Positions 1 to 11,220 of a DNA stretch of 64,000 nucleotides are shown here, one piece after another. The position numbers and the translations under genes are program-made. The notes below the pieces were generated by a model. It saw only the letters and a list, made by a program, of their open reading frames with translations. It did no database searches and was not told the origin of the DNA. This DNA is from Sacculina carcini (taxonomy: Eukaryota; Arthropoda; Thecostraca; Sacculinidae), in NCBI GenBank assembly GCA_916048095.2, contig OU696595.1, forward strand, positions 886,795-950,794, read 5' to 3'. Position 1 is the first letter of the stretch. Each line of letters starts with the position of its first letter.

Positions 1-815
1 TATGAAATGCACGGTTTGTTTGCTGTTTGTTTGTTTGTGATCCTAAAGAGAAACCTAATAGCCAATGAAAAAGTAACCTAAATTAACCTAACCTTCGTAA
101 AAATATCCTCCTTCAAAAAAGGTCTATTCTTTGCAGTTATTAAGGAAGAAAATACACCAGTCCTTCTTGTTTATCCTCTTTCCGAGTTGGTACTATTTTA
201 CCAATCTCTCTCAGATCTGGTATCATTCTTATAACAAACCACCAAAAGTGACTCAATGTTATTTGGCCAACATCGCAAAAAGGAGCATAACCATCAGAAT
301 GGAATTTAAAGTGGAAAACTAATATAAAAGTGAAATACACTAATTGCAAATATAAATATTTTTAGTAATGGTCGCAATAATGCTCTTTACATTGTTTCAA
401 TGGAACTTGTTATCAAATAGCACGTGCTACAGCTTGTATATTAGTGTGGGCGTAAACACGTGTGAATGTGTGAATGCCCCCGTCATCCCATATGTAGCAC
501 CCTGTGCCCACAGTCTTATAAATGTCAAACGTGGAAAAATGGCGCTATCTCACGCTCTGAAAATCACGTGCTAATTCCTGTTCAAGTAAATGCGTACTGT
601 CAAGTGCTACAGTGCAGTGTCTGGTATAGAGAGCTCACACATAGTACTATACCACGCTCCAAACATCTCACGACACCCTCCGGTTCGTAGACATTTCCTA
701 AAATGGAATTACGCTATCCTTCGTACCCGAAGACGTCTAAATATCGAGTAGAACAGATATTAAGGTGAAGATCAATTGCTAAATCCTAACAGCAGAAATT
801 TTAACATTTCTTGAT
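1..815 (+). repeat. hAT-like non-autonomous family, copy 1 (partial)
   Basis: Dispersed repeat with many copies of a short 'aaaagtaacct' word and no credible coding frame. Its first ~365 bases align by eye with 46320-46680, where the element starts with the terminus TAGGGCTGTCAAAA. Bases 307-815 are nearly identical to 17579-18096. The true 5' end (about 160 bases) lies off the window. The family is assigned to hAT from the 46-56 kb copy, which has inverted termini and an 8-bp duplication fitting the hAT nTnnnnAn pattern. No transposase is seen, so it is probably non-autonomous. Confidence 0.65.
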
Positions 816-1125
816 CTTCAGATCCATATATCACAAACTATTTCGACATAGAATATTTGAAATTACCGACTTGGTTTCAAAATATGTGTTATTGTTACTG
901 TTGTGTGTTCAACATTGTTGCTATTGTTGTCGTGTGTGTCAGTGTAGATATTGTTACTTGTTAGTGTTATTGTTGTTGATACGCAACTACACAACATTCA
1001 CATGACCGCGCATCTGAATGCTACCAAAATATTTTATGAATACGATTACAATTGTTTTTATTTGCCTTAATTTTGAACATGTTCCCACAGATCGTGTATC
1101 TGCAGTGGACGGTAATAAACCTACC

Positions 1126-1186
<61 letters not shown>

Positions 1187-1190
1187 TTCA

Positions 1191-1278
<88 letters not shown>

Positions 1279-1435
1279 TGCACTGCACAAATCTTGATTA
1301 AAAATATATATTGTCTGTCTAACAAGCCATGGCTTGACAGACTATATTGCCTCTGATGTTTTCGTTATTTTGTGTTACCTGTGTAATGTTGTTTTTTTGG
1401 CAATAAATGATACAATACAATACAATACATACAAA
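816..1435 (+). mobile_element. Unclassified inserted repeat 'X' with A-rich tail
   Basis: Repeat starting 'atccatatatcacaaac', present again at 15566-15860 and 18097-18533. This copy carries a TA array and ends with 'ataaatgatacaatacaat' followed by tandem 'acaat', which resembles the 3' tail of a non-LTR retrotransposon or SINE. It interrupts the hAT-like repeat. No coding frame longer than chance is seen apart from repeat-encoded ones. Classification as a retroposon is inference. Confidence 0.5.
1125..1276. repeat. (TA)n microsatellite
   Basis: Two long (TA)n runs separated by a short break near 1185. The equivalent run in the near-identical copy at 18400-18430 is only about 30 bases long, so the array has expanded or contracted since duplication. 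Confidence 0.97.
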
Positions 1436-1566
1436 CACGTACAATCCTTCACGACACGTATATTGTAGTGAGTGAAGGATGTCAGTAATATTACGCACCT
1501 GAATATTTTCTACAAGAAACGCATACAAACGAGCAACACAGACACACACGAATAATTACTGAGCGA

Positions 1567-1945
1567 ACGAGCAACCATACATACTTTTATGAGCAACCGT
1601 ACATACACTTATGAACAACCATACATACACTTATGAACAACCATACATACACTTATGAACAACCATACATACTCTTATGAGCAACCATACATACACTTAT
1701 GAGCAACCATACATACTCTTATGAACAACCACACATACTCTTATGAGCAACCATACATACTCTTATGAGCAACCATACATACACTTATGAGCAACCATAC
1801 ATACTCGTATGAACAACCACATATACTCTTATGAGCAAACATACATACTCTTATGAGCAGCCATACATACTCTTATGAGCAACCATACATACTATTATGA
1901 GCAACCATACATACTCTTATGAGCAACACATACATACCATAAAAC
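1567..1945. repeat. 22-bp minisatellite (GAGCAACCATACATACTCTTAT)
   Basis: About 17 imperfect copies of a 22-base unit; variants replace 'ctc' with 'cac' or 'gag' with 'gaa'. The same unit occurs at 16032-16087 and 18958-19057, each time at the edge of another element, so the satellite moves or is duplicated with its neighbours. Confidence 0.95.
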
Positions 1946-2003
1946 CAGCCATACATTTGCTAATATTGTCGATTCTCGTCTCAACTCGTTTCGGCAGGAA
2001 CTA

Positions 2004-2750
2004 ATGACCGATTTCCGTAGCTCGCCTAGTCAAACTGTCACGGCTTCTACTCGTTCTCCCAACTCTCTAAAGTCCTACGCGGTTGTCCTCAAATCCAGAA
2101 ATTCTGACACACCTACTTCTGAAGAACTTGTGGCTCCAGCTCTACAGAAAATTCCGGTCTCTGGTTCCCGCCCATTTGCCAACGGTAGCTTAGTGCTGCG
2201 TTGTGACTCGCCACGCTCGGCGGAGAACGCTGCAGATTGTGTTCGTGCGGCATTCGCCGATGTGGAGGTACACATCCCTCCTATGAGGCATATTCGCCCA
2301 AAGATCACGATCGCTAACATCCCGAGCGACATGACTCCGGAAAGCCTGCTCTCGTCTATTCGCATAAACAATTAATCACTGACTGACCCTCCCCCGTCAG
2401 ATCTACAGGTTCTATTTTTCACCAAGTCGAAGAATGACGCTACTCATGCTGTTCTATCTGTGTCACCCTCGGCTCGCTCAATCATCAAGGATTGTTCAGA
2501 CCGCTTATTTATTGGTCTGTGCTGCTGTGCGGTGTACAATAGGTACTGGGTTTTACGCTGCTTCCGTTGCTCGGGGCTCGGCCATAAAGCCGATAAATGT
2601 AGTCAACCCACCAAGCGCGGCTTCTGCGCCAGTTCCCATGCATCCAAAACATGTGACCGTTCTGGACCAGCAAAATGCACAAGCTGGGTACGCTCAGGGC
2701 GAATCCACTGTCACTAATCCTACGACTCATTCTGTCCTTCTCTCTTAGCT
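2004..2750 (+). pseudogene. LINE-1 ORF1 relic, gag-like with CCHC zinc knuckles
   Basis: The first 123 codons form a Ser/Thr-rich N-terminus followed by an RRM-like stretch (about residues 60-115, 'RPKITIANIP'). After a stop at about 2373 and a shift of frame, 2460-2717 encodes a zinc-knuckle block (CFRCSGLGHKADKC, then a second degenerate Cys cluster). This layout is usual for ORF1 nucleic-acid chaperones of Jockey/CR1-type LINEs. It starts just after the 22-bp minisatellite. At least one stop and one frameshift break it. Confidence 0.65.
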
Positions 2751-2909
2751 GTCCGTAATTCTCTTCGTATACGCACCATCTCCTGCGACTCTCCTACTCA
2801 AATTTCCTCTCCTACTGCCGTACCAGATAACCCTGATTCACATTCGTGTATCTGGGCCTGACTACCTTCGCTCCCTCTTGTCTCGTCCATCCGTTCCTCC
2901 TCTCACACT

Positions 2910-3655
2910 AGCTATTTAACTCTTGGTTATCTAAATACCAGGTCATGTCGGTAAAAGACTCCTATACTCTCACATCTTATTTCCTCTCATAATCTTTCTT
3001 TATTCTTCCTCGTTGAGACCTGGTTACTTGATTCTGATGTTGCGTCATTTACTGCCCATCTCTCTGATGATTTTAACTTTATTCACTCATCCCGCTCAAA
3101 CACCAAAGCTTCCGGTGGTGTTGTTGGATGTATATTTAATAAATCCATAGTCTTATCTACTATAGCCCACTTTTGTCCCCCATGTTTATGCTTTGAATAT
3201 CTCGCTCTTTCTCTCAATATTCCATCCTGCTCGAGATTTTGCTTTGTTATAATATATCGCCACAATCATCCGGGAACTACGTCATTATTTTTTACCGAAT
3301 TTCCTGTGTTACTTGATGTGCTTCTCCCGTCCTTCTCCAGTCGTTTTCTTATAGTTGGAGATTTTTATTTCTGGGTCGATCAACCTTCCCGAAATCCTTA
3401 TTGCTCTCAATTCCTGTCTATGGTCCAAACTTACGGTCTATACTCGCCTGTTACCTCACCGACTCACATCTCCGGTCACACCCTTGATCTTGTTCTATTT
3501 CCATCTCCAGTTCTAGCATCCGACCTAACCCCCCCCGGATGTTCTTGTATTCCCCTAGATACCATTACTCCTGACCACAGTCTCCTCACTTTCAATCTTC
3601 CCTTTCCCGAACCACGTATTTTTCCCCCCCAGATCCTACAGAAATTACAAAAATG
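2910..3655 (+). pseudogene. LINE-1 ORF2 endonuclease relic (APE type)
   Basis: Three-frame reading gives the expected order of APE-endonuclease landmarks. These are 'YLTLGYLNTRS' at the start, 'LVETWLLDSD' (E-T-W), 'ASGGVVG' (S/G-G-V-x), 'SRFLIVGDFYFWVD' (GDFN-type motif with the catalytic Asn replaced by Tyr), 'PTHISGHTLDLV' and 'TPDHSLLTF' (DH motif). Stops and at least one frameshift split it. It would nick target DNA in a live element. Confidence 0.65.
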
Positions 3656-4987
3656 TTGACCCTCGCCTCTTCTCAAGTTTATTTTCTCACATGCTTCCCT
3701 CAACTCAATTTCATTCACTTCCCCCTACCCAATTTTACTCTTCTTTTCAAGGTTATGTCTTCTATCAGTGAAACCATATTTCCACTACGCTCATCCTCCA
3801 ATCGCTCCAATCTTAATCCTCGGTTTAATCGCGAACTAATATCTCTTAAACGCGCCCAACGCTACCACTAGCGTGTGTGGAAACGTTTTTGCACTACTGC
3901 TACGTGGTTATCATTCTGCTCATCTCAATCTTTGTATATATCTGCTTTAAAATCTGCTAAACAATCCTACTACCAATCTAAATTATCCTCACTCTCTCGC
4001 TGTCCTAAATCTCTGTGGTCCTCGCTTAATCCATTGAGTGGCCTGCAAAACCCAAACCTTTCGTCTTCTCTCTCTGCCTCCGACCTTGCTGTATTTTCTT
4101 CCAATAAAATCCAAATTGTAATTTCTAACATTTCTTCTCCTAACTCCCTCTTGACTCACACCGAATCCCACGATAATTTTACTCACTTTTCACATCTAGA
4201 GCTTCCTGATATCATCACTATCATTTCTACAACAAACATTTCGCTTTCCCTTGCTGACCGCACAAATTTTAGTGCCCTATCCGACTGTATTTTGCTCCTG
4301 GTTCCCCTTCTATTGCATTTAATCAATTGCTCTTTCATTCATGGTGTATTTTATCCTGAGAAGCATGCAGTCATATTTCCGATACTCAAAAAACCTTCAC
4401 TCGATCCCTCCCTATGTAGCAGTTACCATCCTATTTCTCTACTCGAACTTTCCCTCTAAACTCCTCGAGTCTGATATTTATTCTCAACTTGCGCCATTCA
4501 TCAAAAAATATATTGACCCCTTCCATTCGGCTTTCAAGTCTGCTCACAATACTGAATCTGTCCTAACCTCTGTTACTACTACTGTTTTTTCTCATTTCTC
4601 ATTCGGAAAATCTACTTTGTTTATCCTCCTTGATCTGTCAGCAGCCTTTGACTTAGTTGACCACTCAATTTTAATCAGATATCTCTCCTTTCTTGGTGTG
4701 TCCTATTTAGCGCTCCCTCTGCTACATTCTTATCTTACTGATCGTTCCTACTCGGTGCATTTCAATTCCACTACTTCTAAGCGAATTCCTCTACTTTCCG
4801 GTGTGCACCAAGTTTCTATTCTAGCCCCGCTTCTATTCAATCTCTTCATGTCTTCTCTATGTCCTATTCTCCACCGCTATTCTCTCCAGTTCCACGTCTA
4901 CGCAGGCGATATACAAATAATTATTCATCTTCCTCTCCCCTTGTGTTATGACCAATTTATTTTCACCAATATACTCCGCACAGACAT
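3653..4987 (+). pseudogene. LINE-1 reverse transcriptase relic, block 1
   Basis: The block from 3653 to about 4330 is a degenerate linker rich in Ser. From 4430 the RT core reads 'IDPFHSAFKSAHNTESVL', 'LFILLDLSAAFDLVDHSIL' (motif A, D-x4-F-D), 'LSGVHQVSILAPLLFN' (motif B, Q kept) and 'FHVYAGDIQI' (motif C: YADD has become YAGD, so the catalytic pair is lost). The frame changes near 4341. The RT breaks at 4987, where a 7-bp duplication (CAGACAT) marks an insertion, and resumes at 8734. Confidence 0.75.
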
Positions 4988-5390
4988 ATGCAGCACGGAA
5001 TATGTGAACCATATATCGTTCCAGCCATACGAAGTTAATCCTTTCTTTCTACAATCTGTATATTAATTTCCCTTCAAACGTTGAAAATCAGATAGGATGA
5101 CGATACGTATAAGCTGACGATATGACAAGGTAAGTATAAGATAAGATAAGATAAGTTTCAATATCTCTTTGCAATCCACGCCCTTTCAATCCATCACCAA
5201 AACAATTTTTTTTTTTTTTTTTTTTTTTTGTTGGTTACTGCACGTAGCTCAGTTCAGGCTCAAGTGCAGATGTTCAGATTGATTCAGTCTGGAGTTATAT
5301 ACTTCGGGCTGTTCGGGTAGACGTTTTGTGCGGAAAATGAGTATTGAAGCTATGGATATTGGTGGTAGTGGCTTGAGGGTTGTCGGATGA

Positions 5391-7780
5391 TCAGATGCGG
5401 TCGATGAGAGCGGTTGTGCGTAAAAAGGATAACAGAGGCTCTAGGGCGTTTGGGTGGTAGAGCAAGAAGTCCAGATCAGCAGTAGAAGGGAGCTGCGACA
5501 TTAGGATGGATCTTTGGTGTTCGAAATATTTACAGTGCAGTAGGAGGTGGGATACAGTGATGGGGACCCGGCACCTACTACAAGTGGGTGGTTCCTCACG
5601 GTTCAGCAGATGTCTGTGTGTGATGTATGTGTGTCCGGTTCTGAGTCGGATGAGAGCTTTATCAATTAATCTAGACCGATGTGGAATTTGGTGTCTGCGT
5701 TTCATATAATGCTGAATGCAGTTTGTATGGTCTGACATGTTGGAGAAAAGTTTGGAGAAGTAGAGGTGCCCGGTTAGACGTTGAACCCATGGGAAAAGGT
5801 CAGTGGCCGATAAGGGAGGGATAGTGATGTTTTGGTGGGAAATGGCACGCCTTGCTGAAGAGTCAGCGAGGTCGTTGCCGTGGATGCCCATGTGACTCGG
5901 AATCCATAGAAATTTAATGGAAAAGCCAGATAAGGTGAGGTTCTCGTGAAGGTTGATAATCTGTTTACAGATGGGGTTTTTGGTGGTGAAAGAGGAGAGA
6001 GATTGTAACACGGAAAGAGAGTCGGAGACAACGACAGAAAGCATAATTTCGTTATCTTTTATGAAGACGAGGGCCTGGAGAATGGCGAAGGACTCTGCAA
6101 TGAAAATAGATACGTAGTGAGGAAGTTTAAAAGTGAGTTCCGCGGATAGGTGAGGTACAACGACGGCACATCCCACCTCGTCATTGTGTCTAGATCCGTC
6201 TGTGTAGAGGTATGTGTACGAGGGGGTCGTGCTGCGGTATTCCAGAAAGTTTTGGGAGACCATATGGGGTAAACATAGTTGTTTGCTGGGGATTTCTAGT
6301 GTGTCGAAAGATAGTTGAAGGTCCTGTGGACGCGGCGGGGCGCACGGTGTGGTAAGCGGAACTGAGAGGAAACCGATTTCTTTTTTCGCTAGTGAGTAGG
6401 CCATGGCAAAAGTAAAGCCACAGTTTCGGCGAATGATGTCAGGCGGAAGTGATATCAAAGAGTTCATTTGAGACATAAGATTGTGACAAGGATGAAATGG
6501 ATCCTCAAGGATTTTCAGACCGTATTTCACGCATTTTTGGAGTCGTCTAGTGTAAAGGGATATGATCCCCAGTTCCCGGTGGAGTTTTCCAATAGGGGTG
6601 GTCGGATGACAGCCGGAAATTGTACGCAAGCAGTGATTCTGAATGATATCAAGTGGTCGAAGCACGTTTGGTGACGAGAAAGCCAGACATGTTGCGCCGT
6701 ACTCGAGAATGGGCCTGATCAAGGTTTTGAAGATGCGTGTAAGTATGGCGCGATCAGCACCGTAAGACTTATTCGATACACACTTCAGAATGCTCAGTCC
6801 TTTTATAGCTTTGGTCTTACACGAATCAACTTGGGGTTTCATTGTTAGTCTGGAATCCAGGAAAAAACCTAGGTATTTTGTTTTCGTAGAAAAGTTTATG
6901 GGTGTACCGTGGATTACCAGGGGGGTGAGAGAGCTGAGGGGGGGAGAGGAATATTTTCTAAAGACTATAGCTGTTGTTTTTTGGGTCGAGATTTGGAAAC
7001 CGAAAGTGTTGCATTTGTGTGAAATTTGATCTAGGGAAAGTTGTAATATTGAAAGGATAGATGGTAGGTGGTTTCCAGTGCACCACAGAACAATGTCATC
7101 GGCATATAAGCTATATTTCACCGAAGGTGGTAGCGATTCAGTGAGTTGGCAGACGGAAACGTTAAATAGTGTCGGTGATATTACACTGCCCTGGGTGACT
7201 CCATCCTCTTGATTGAAGGAAGTAGAGATACTAGTGGTTTTGACTTGGAAAGTCCGGCCAGATAGGTACTCCTTGAGGAAAAGGAAGAGGTGTCCCGCGA
7301 GTCCATTCTCTCTAAGAAGCGAAATGAGTGCAAATTTGGACATGGTATTGAAGGCCGAGGAAAGGTCGAGAAACACTCCAACCGTTGGTTGGTTACGGGC
7401 AAAGCCAGCCCTGATGTACGATGTTAATTTTGTTATGTTATCAATCGTGCTGCGGCCTGTACAAAATGCTGTCTGATGTGGTGATAGGAGGTTATTGGTT
7501 TCTAAAAATTCCAATAGGCGTGATAAAATAATTCTTTCATAAATTTTCAAAAAAACGGAGGTAATTTGAATGGGTCTATACGAGGAAACTTCGAGATGTG
7601 GTTTACCGGGTTTAGGAATAGGTATTACGAAAGAGTTTTTCCACGAAGAGGGAATAAAGTTATTTGTCCAAATTGAGTTGAAGGCGCGGAGGATGGAGTT
7701 GAGGTGGTCAGCAGCCATGAATTTGAAGAAGTGAGGGTGAAGACCGTCGGGGCCTGGGCATGAAGAACGAGATTTTTTTT
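5391..7780 (-). CDS. LINE-2 reverse transcriptase plus RNase H (775 codons open)
   Basis: Large open frame. RT core: 'KPHLEVSSYRPIQI', 'TVGVFLDLSSAFNTM' (motif A; F-D has become F-N), 'EDGVTQGSVISPTLFN' (motif B, TQGS) and 'YSLYADDIVLWC' (motif C, YADD intact). The C-terminal third is an RNase H: 'YLYTDGSRHNDEVGCAVV' (first Asp), 'FIAESFAILQAL' (Glu), 'VVSDSLSVLQSL' (Asp) and 'WIPSHMGIHGNDLAD' (last Asp). A zinc-like tail follows ('CSRCRVPITVSHLLLHC'). RT plus RNase H is typical of the I group and relatives. It joins the endonuclease frame through a single-base slip in a T/A run near 7772-7780. Probably inactive because of the slip and the 5' truncation. Confidence 0.85.
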
Positions 7781-8597
7781 ATTGACATAATAAGCTCAGA
7801 CATCAGGAAAGGGCGGTTGTAGCGTTGAAACTGCGAATGTGTGGGAAGGGGAGAAAGTTTGGATATGTCTTCTGGTGCATAGGAAGGTTTTGATAGATTA
7901 GCTAGGTATGTGCCAAAAAGGGTCTGAACAATCAATTGGTTGCTAGTAGTGCAATTTCCGAACGTGAGAGATGGAAATTTGGGTGTTTGGAACTGATAAT
8001 TTTTAAGTGATCGGATGAAGGACCAAATTCTGGTGATCGATGACTGATGGTTAAAGGAAAGGAGAAAGCGGGTCCAGCTACCACGTTTAGCCTGTCTGAT
8101 CGTTTTTCTAGCAATTGCTTTGGCACGTTGATACTGTGATAATTTGTGGGGGGATCTTTGATTTCGATAGGCTCTCAGTGCTCTTTTCCGGTCGGTGATT
8201 GCCTGTTTGCATTCTGCGTTCCACCATGGGGTGTAACGTTTCCTGTGAGATATCTTTGGATATATAAAAGGAATACTGAGTTCTGCTGCTTCGATAATTT
8301 TAAGGGTGATGTGAGGTATTGCATTTTTGAAATCAGGTGGAGGAACGATGTTTAGTAGTTTATTGAAATAATTCCAGTCCGCTCGAGACGTTATCCATTT
8401 TCTACAATTGTGATTATTGTTGGATTCTGATGTTTTGTCAGTGTTTGAGATAAATTTGATAATAATAGGGGTGTGGTCGCTGCCATGCAGGTCTCGATCG
8501 TTGTGCCAATTTAGAGAAGGGACAAGGCTGCTAGAACAGAAAGATAAATCGATGTGTGTCATGTGTCCTGTGTGTTCAACGAGGTGTGTTGGTGATC
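7708..8597 (-). pseudogene. LINE-2 endonuclease C-terminus and linker (truncated)
   Basis: Starts inside the APE endonuclease: 'GHMTHIDLSFCSSSL' and 'DLHGSDHTPIIIKF' are the last two conserved blocks (D-L-S and S-D-H). The linker that follows contains 'KRYTPWWNAECKQAITDRK', a well-known signature between endonuclease and RT in Jockey/I-like LINEs. The upstream endonuclease and ORF1 are absent because of 5' truncation at about 8597. The frame shifts to the RT frame at the homopolymer near 7775. Confidence 0.8.
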
Positions 8598-8733
8598 CAC
8601 CAAAACAATCCAAATACTGAAAAACCCCTTTTGTCCTTCGAGCGCAGCAAGTGACAAAGAATGACGGGTTGAACTAATACAAGTCGAATATTGCCTCGCG
8701 TTCACAACACCTTGCATCGTTCGTATCAGACAT

Positions 8734-8986
8734 TATATCTGATATCTCTTCCTGGTGTGCTTCTAGCAGTCTCCTTCTTCAAACTTCCAAATCAGAATTA
8801 TTCATTCTCCATCCTTCTCGCTTAACACCGTCGCTGCTCCCTATGCCTCTATCTAAAAAGGTACGTGATCTCGGGGTCATTCTGGATTCGTCACTTTGTT
8901 TTTCTGCAAATATTTCTACTGTTGCTCGCACTTGTCATATCATTCTTCGTTCGCTATATCCTATCCGCCCTTTTCTCGGCCGTCCC
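8734..8986 (+). pseudogene. LINE-1 RT relic, block 2 (thumb region)
   Basis: Continues the RT after the insertion at 4987/8727. 'IISDISSWCASSSLLLQTSK' and 'LSKKVRDLGVILDSSLCFS' correspond to RT motifs D and E ('K..LGV.LD'). It ends at 8986 where the LTR element Ty3-1 begins. Confidence 0.8.
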
Positions 8987-9181
8987 TGTAGTGTAATTTG
9001 GGGAAATCCCAAAGTTGGTGTTGGCGGTTCTATATTAATGTTGTGTTTTGCGTATTTGAATGCTTTGATTAAGATGAGTGTTTGTGTTCGTGATTGAGTG
9101 GTCGTTTGTTAAATATTGCCAAGTTCTTGATGTATATTCTCGAATTGGTTATTGCAAAAAGGTTCAATTGCATACATAACA
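8987..9181 (+). repeat. Ty3-1 5' LTR
   Basis: 195 bases, TG...CA termini, nearly identical to 12269-12462. A cluster of imperfect tandem 'attagattccatag' units lies just inside (9200-9306). Confidence 0.93.
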
Positions 9182-9310
9182 ATATATTTAACAAACGATT
9201 TGATTAGATAACTTTCATTAGATTCCATAGATTTCATTAGATTCCATAGACTTAGATTAGATTCCATAGATTTCATTAGATTCCATAACTTTCATTAGAT
9301 TCCATAGATT

Positions 9311-9904
9311 ATGGACAAGTTCTTCCGCCCGTCATTGCTGGACATTGATCCAGAATCAGCCGATGATGAAGATGAATCGACTATGTGGCATGATAATTTT
9401 GAAGCGTTCTGCTCCGCCATAAATCCTGAGTTAAATCCAGATAAAACGTCACTACTACGGGCGCACTGGAACTGTAAACTGTACAAGATCATACAGAACG
9501 CACAGGGTTACGGTACAGCGATCACTCTTCTCAAGTCAAGGTCTGTTAAACCTAAAAGTGAAGTGTTTGCGCGATACAAACTGGCTCTATGCAAACAGAC
9601 AAATGGAGAATCCCTCAAATCAATCGTTGACAGACTCAGGAGTCATGCTGCTGATTGTGTTTTTAAGGTCTATACGGCCCAACAGGCTGAGGAGCTAGCG
9701 ATTTGCGACGCTTTTATTGCGGGAATGACGTCAAGCGCCATAAGACAAAGGTTGTTGGAAATTTTTTCGTTGAGCCTCACTTCAGCGATAGAACAAGCGA
9801 GAGCATTAGAGATGGCGCAGAAACAGTCAGCTTGCTATGTAGATGAATCTATGACAGCTGCTGCTGCTACGCATCGAACACGTGCTGATAAACAACAATG
9901 TTGA
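9311..9904 (+). pseudogene. Ty3-1 gag (capsid part)
   Basis: Acidic N-terminus (MDKFFRPSLLDIDPESADD), then a helical capsid-like region with the retrotransposon gag pattern 'WNCKLYKII', 'VFARYKLALCKQTNGESL' and 'FIAGMTSSAIRQRLLE', a short form of the Retrotrans_gag fold. The ATG at 9311 directly follows the leader repeats. The frame ends at 9904 and gag continues in another frame from about 9882, so there is a frameshift, either mutation or remains of a programmed shift. Confidence 0.8.
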
Positions 9905-10484
9905 AGAAAAAGTGAGTGTTGTTTCTGATTCACAGGATTACTCCGCGGCTGCTCAGATTCAAAGGTGCTCTTTCTGTGGTGGGCGGACTCACCCTCGATC
10001 GGTGTGTCCAGCGCGAAGCGCAGTGTGTGCCAAATGTCAGAAAATTGGTCATTACGCTCGCGTATGCAGTTCCCAAAATAGAAGGACGTTCCAATGTTAT
10101 CCGACTTCGGCAGCGACAACATCCACCAGCGCTGGAGCCATGATAGCCGCAACGTCTTCGGTTAATTCTGCTTTGCACAGTGTACGGTCAACTGTGATGC
10201 CGATTAAGCTAAGCAAGAATATCGAAACGGAGGCATTGGTTGACACTGGGAGCTGCAAAAGTTGTATTCGCTCTAGCATCGCAAGATCAGAGGATTTAGA
10301 CATTTTTCCATCTTCAGGACGCATCTCAATGGCGCCTTCTTCACAGCATGTGGATATTAATGGTTGCTGTATGGTTGACCTCACCATAAAAGACAAGACG
10401 TATTCTAGTGTCCGGCTTCATCTTCTTGATGACCTGTGTGCGCCGATAGTGTTAGGACACGACTTCTTGGGACTTCACGTATAA
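9882..10484 (+). pseudogene. Ty3-1 nucleocapsid zinc knuckles and aspartic protease
   Basis: Residues about 28-65 hold two Cys/His knuckles ('CSFCGGRTHPRSVC', 'CAKCQKIGHYARVC'). Residues about 105-200 are a retropepsin: 'ALVDTGSCKSCI' carries the catalytic D-T-G, and 'PIVLGHDFLGLH' is the C-terminal G-x-D-F-L motif. Ends in a stop at 10482-10484; protease-to-RT linker sequence continues beyond the stop. Gag and protease share one frame here, as in many Gypsy elements. Confidence 0.82.
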
Positions 10485-11220
10485 TCACAGTGGAATTCAG
10501 TGGTCGAGAACCGCCTCTCAAGATTTGTGGAGTGAGGACCGCCAATGTTAAGCCTCCGTTGTTGTTTGATAACTTGACATCATATTCCATACCCATCGCT
10601 GTGTAATCTCGCCGTTATCCTAGAACAGATGTTGATTTCATTAGAGGTGAAGTAGCAAGACTGCTGAATGAAGGAATAATAACGCCTAGCCGCAGTGCCT
10701 GGAGAGCACAAGTAGTGGTCGTCAAGCAGAACACCAAGAAAAAGTTGGTCTTAGACTACTCACAGACCATAAATCGTCTCACCAACTTGGCTGCATATCC
10801 AATGCCTGGTAACAGTGAAACTGTGGAGAAAGTTTCCAAATACAGTTATTTCAGTACAATTGACTTGGAAGCAGCGAATCACCAGATTCCTTTCCGAGAT
10901 GTTGACCGACCTTACACCGCATTCGAGGCGAACGGGAAATTGCACGAATTTACGCAGGTGCCGTTCGGAGTAACCAACCGAGAGACCTGTTTTCAACAGA
11001 CACTAGACGAGATAATTGTGAAAGAAAACCTCGAGGCGAAATTTGCATACATAGATGTTATAAAGATATGTGGACGTACGTTGGAAGAACACAACCGCAA
11101 CTTGTGCCCATTCAAATCGGTCGCTACGAAATATGGTCTCACGGTAAACGAAGAGAAGGGCGTGTATTCACAGGAATCCGTTTCACTCCTTGGTCACGTC
11201 CTCACGAAAGGTGAAATATA
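10485..11220 (+). pseudogene. Ty3-1 reverse transcriptase (degenerate)
   Basis: After linker remains and a stop near 10606, the RT reads 'FIRGEVARLLNEGIITPSRS', 'KKLVLDYSQTINRLT', 'YFSTIDLEAANHQIPF' (motif A, Asp kept), 'FTQVPFGVTNRETCFQQ' (motif B-like) and 'FAYIDVIKIC' (motif C: YIDD has become YIDV, so the second catalytic Asp is lost). The RT ends with 'SLLGHVLTKGEI' and a stop at 11221. Confidence 0.82.

Larger units (their letters stand above)
5206..8597 (-). mobile_element. LINE-2: 5'-truncated I/Jockey-like LINE with poly(A) and TSD
   Basis: A 24-base T run at 5206-5229 is the poly(A) tail of a minus-strand element. The 12-bp direct repeat CACCAAAACAAT (5195-5206 and 8598-8609) is its target-site duplication. 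It is truncated at the 5' end inside the endonuclease domain, as is usual for target-primed reverse transcription. The 3' UTR is short (about 160 bases between the stop and poly(A)). It is much less decayed than LINE-1, which it entered by way of the unknown insertion. Confidence 0.88.
4988..8726. mobile_element. Unknown ~335-bp insertion with 7-bp TSD, itself split by LINE-2
   Basis: CAGACAT occurs at 4981-4987 and 8727-8733, and deleting everything between plus one copy restores the LINE-1 RT frame. Removing LINE-2 (5206-8597 plus one 12-bp TSD) leaves about 218 bases on the left and 117 on the right. The left part holds a short 'agata' tandem near 5140-5155. The ends share a weak imperfect inverted similarity (ATGCA...TGTGAAC). 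No coding frame. It could be a MITE; I do not recognise the family. Confidence 0.55.

Noticed and set aside
5506-8620. Plus-strand frames over LINE-2
   Set aside because: Reverse-complement shadows of the RT/RNase H gene on the minus strand.
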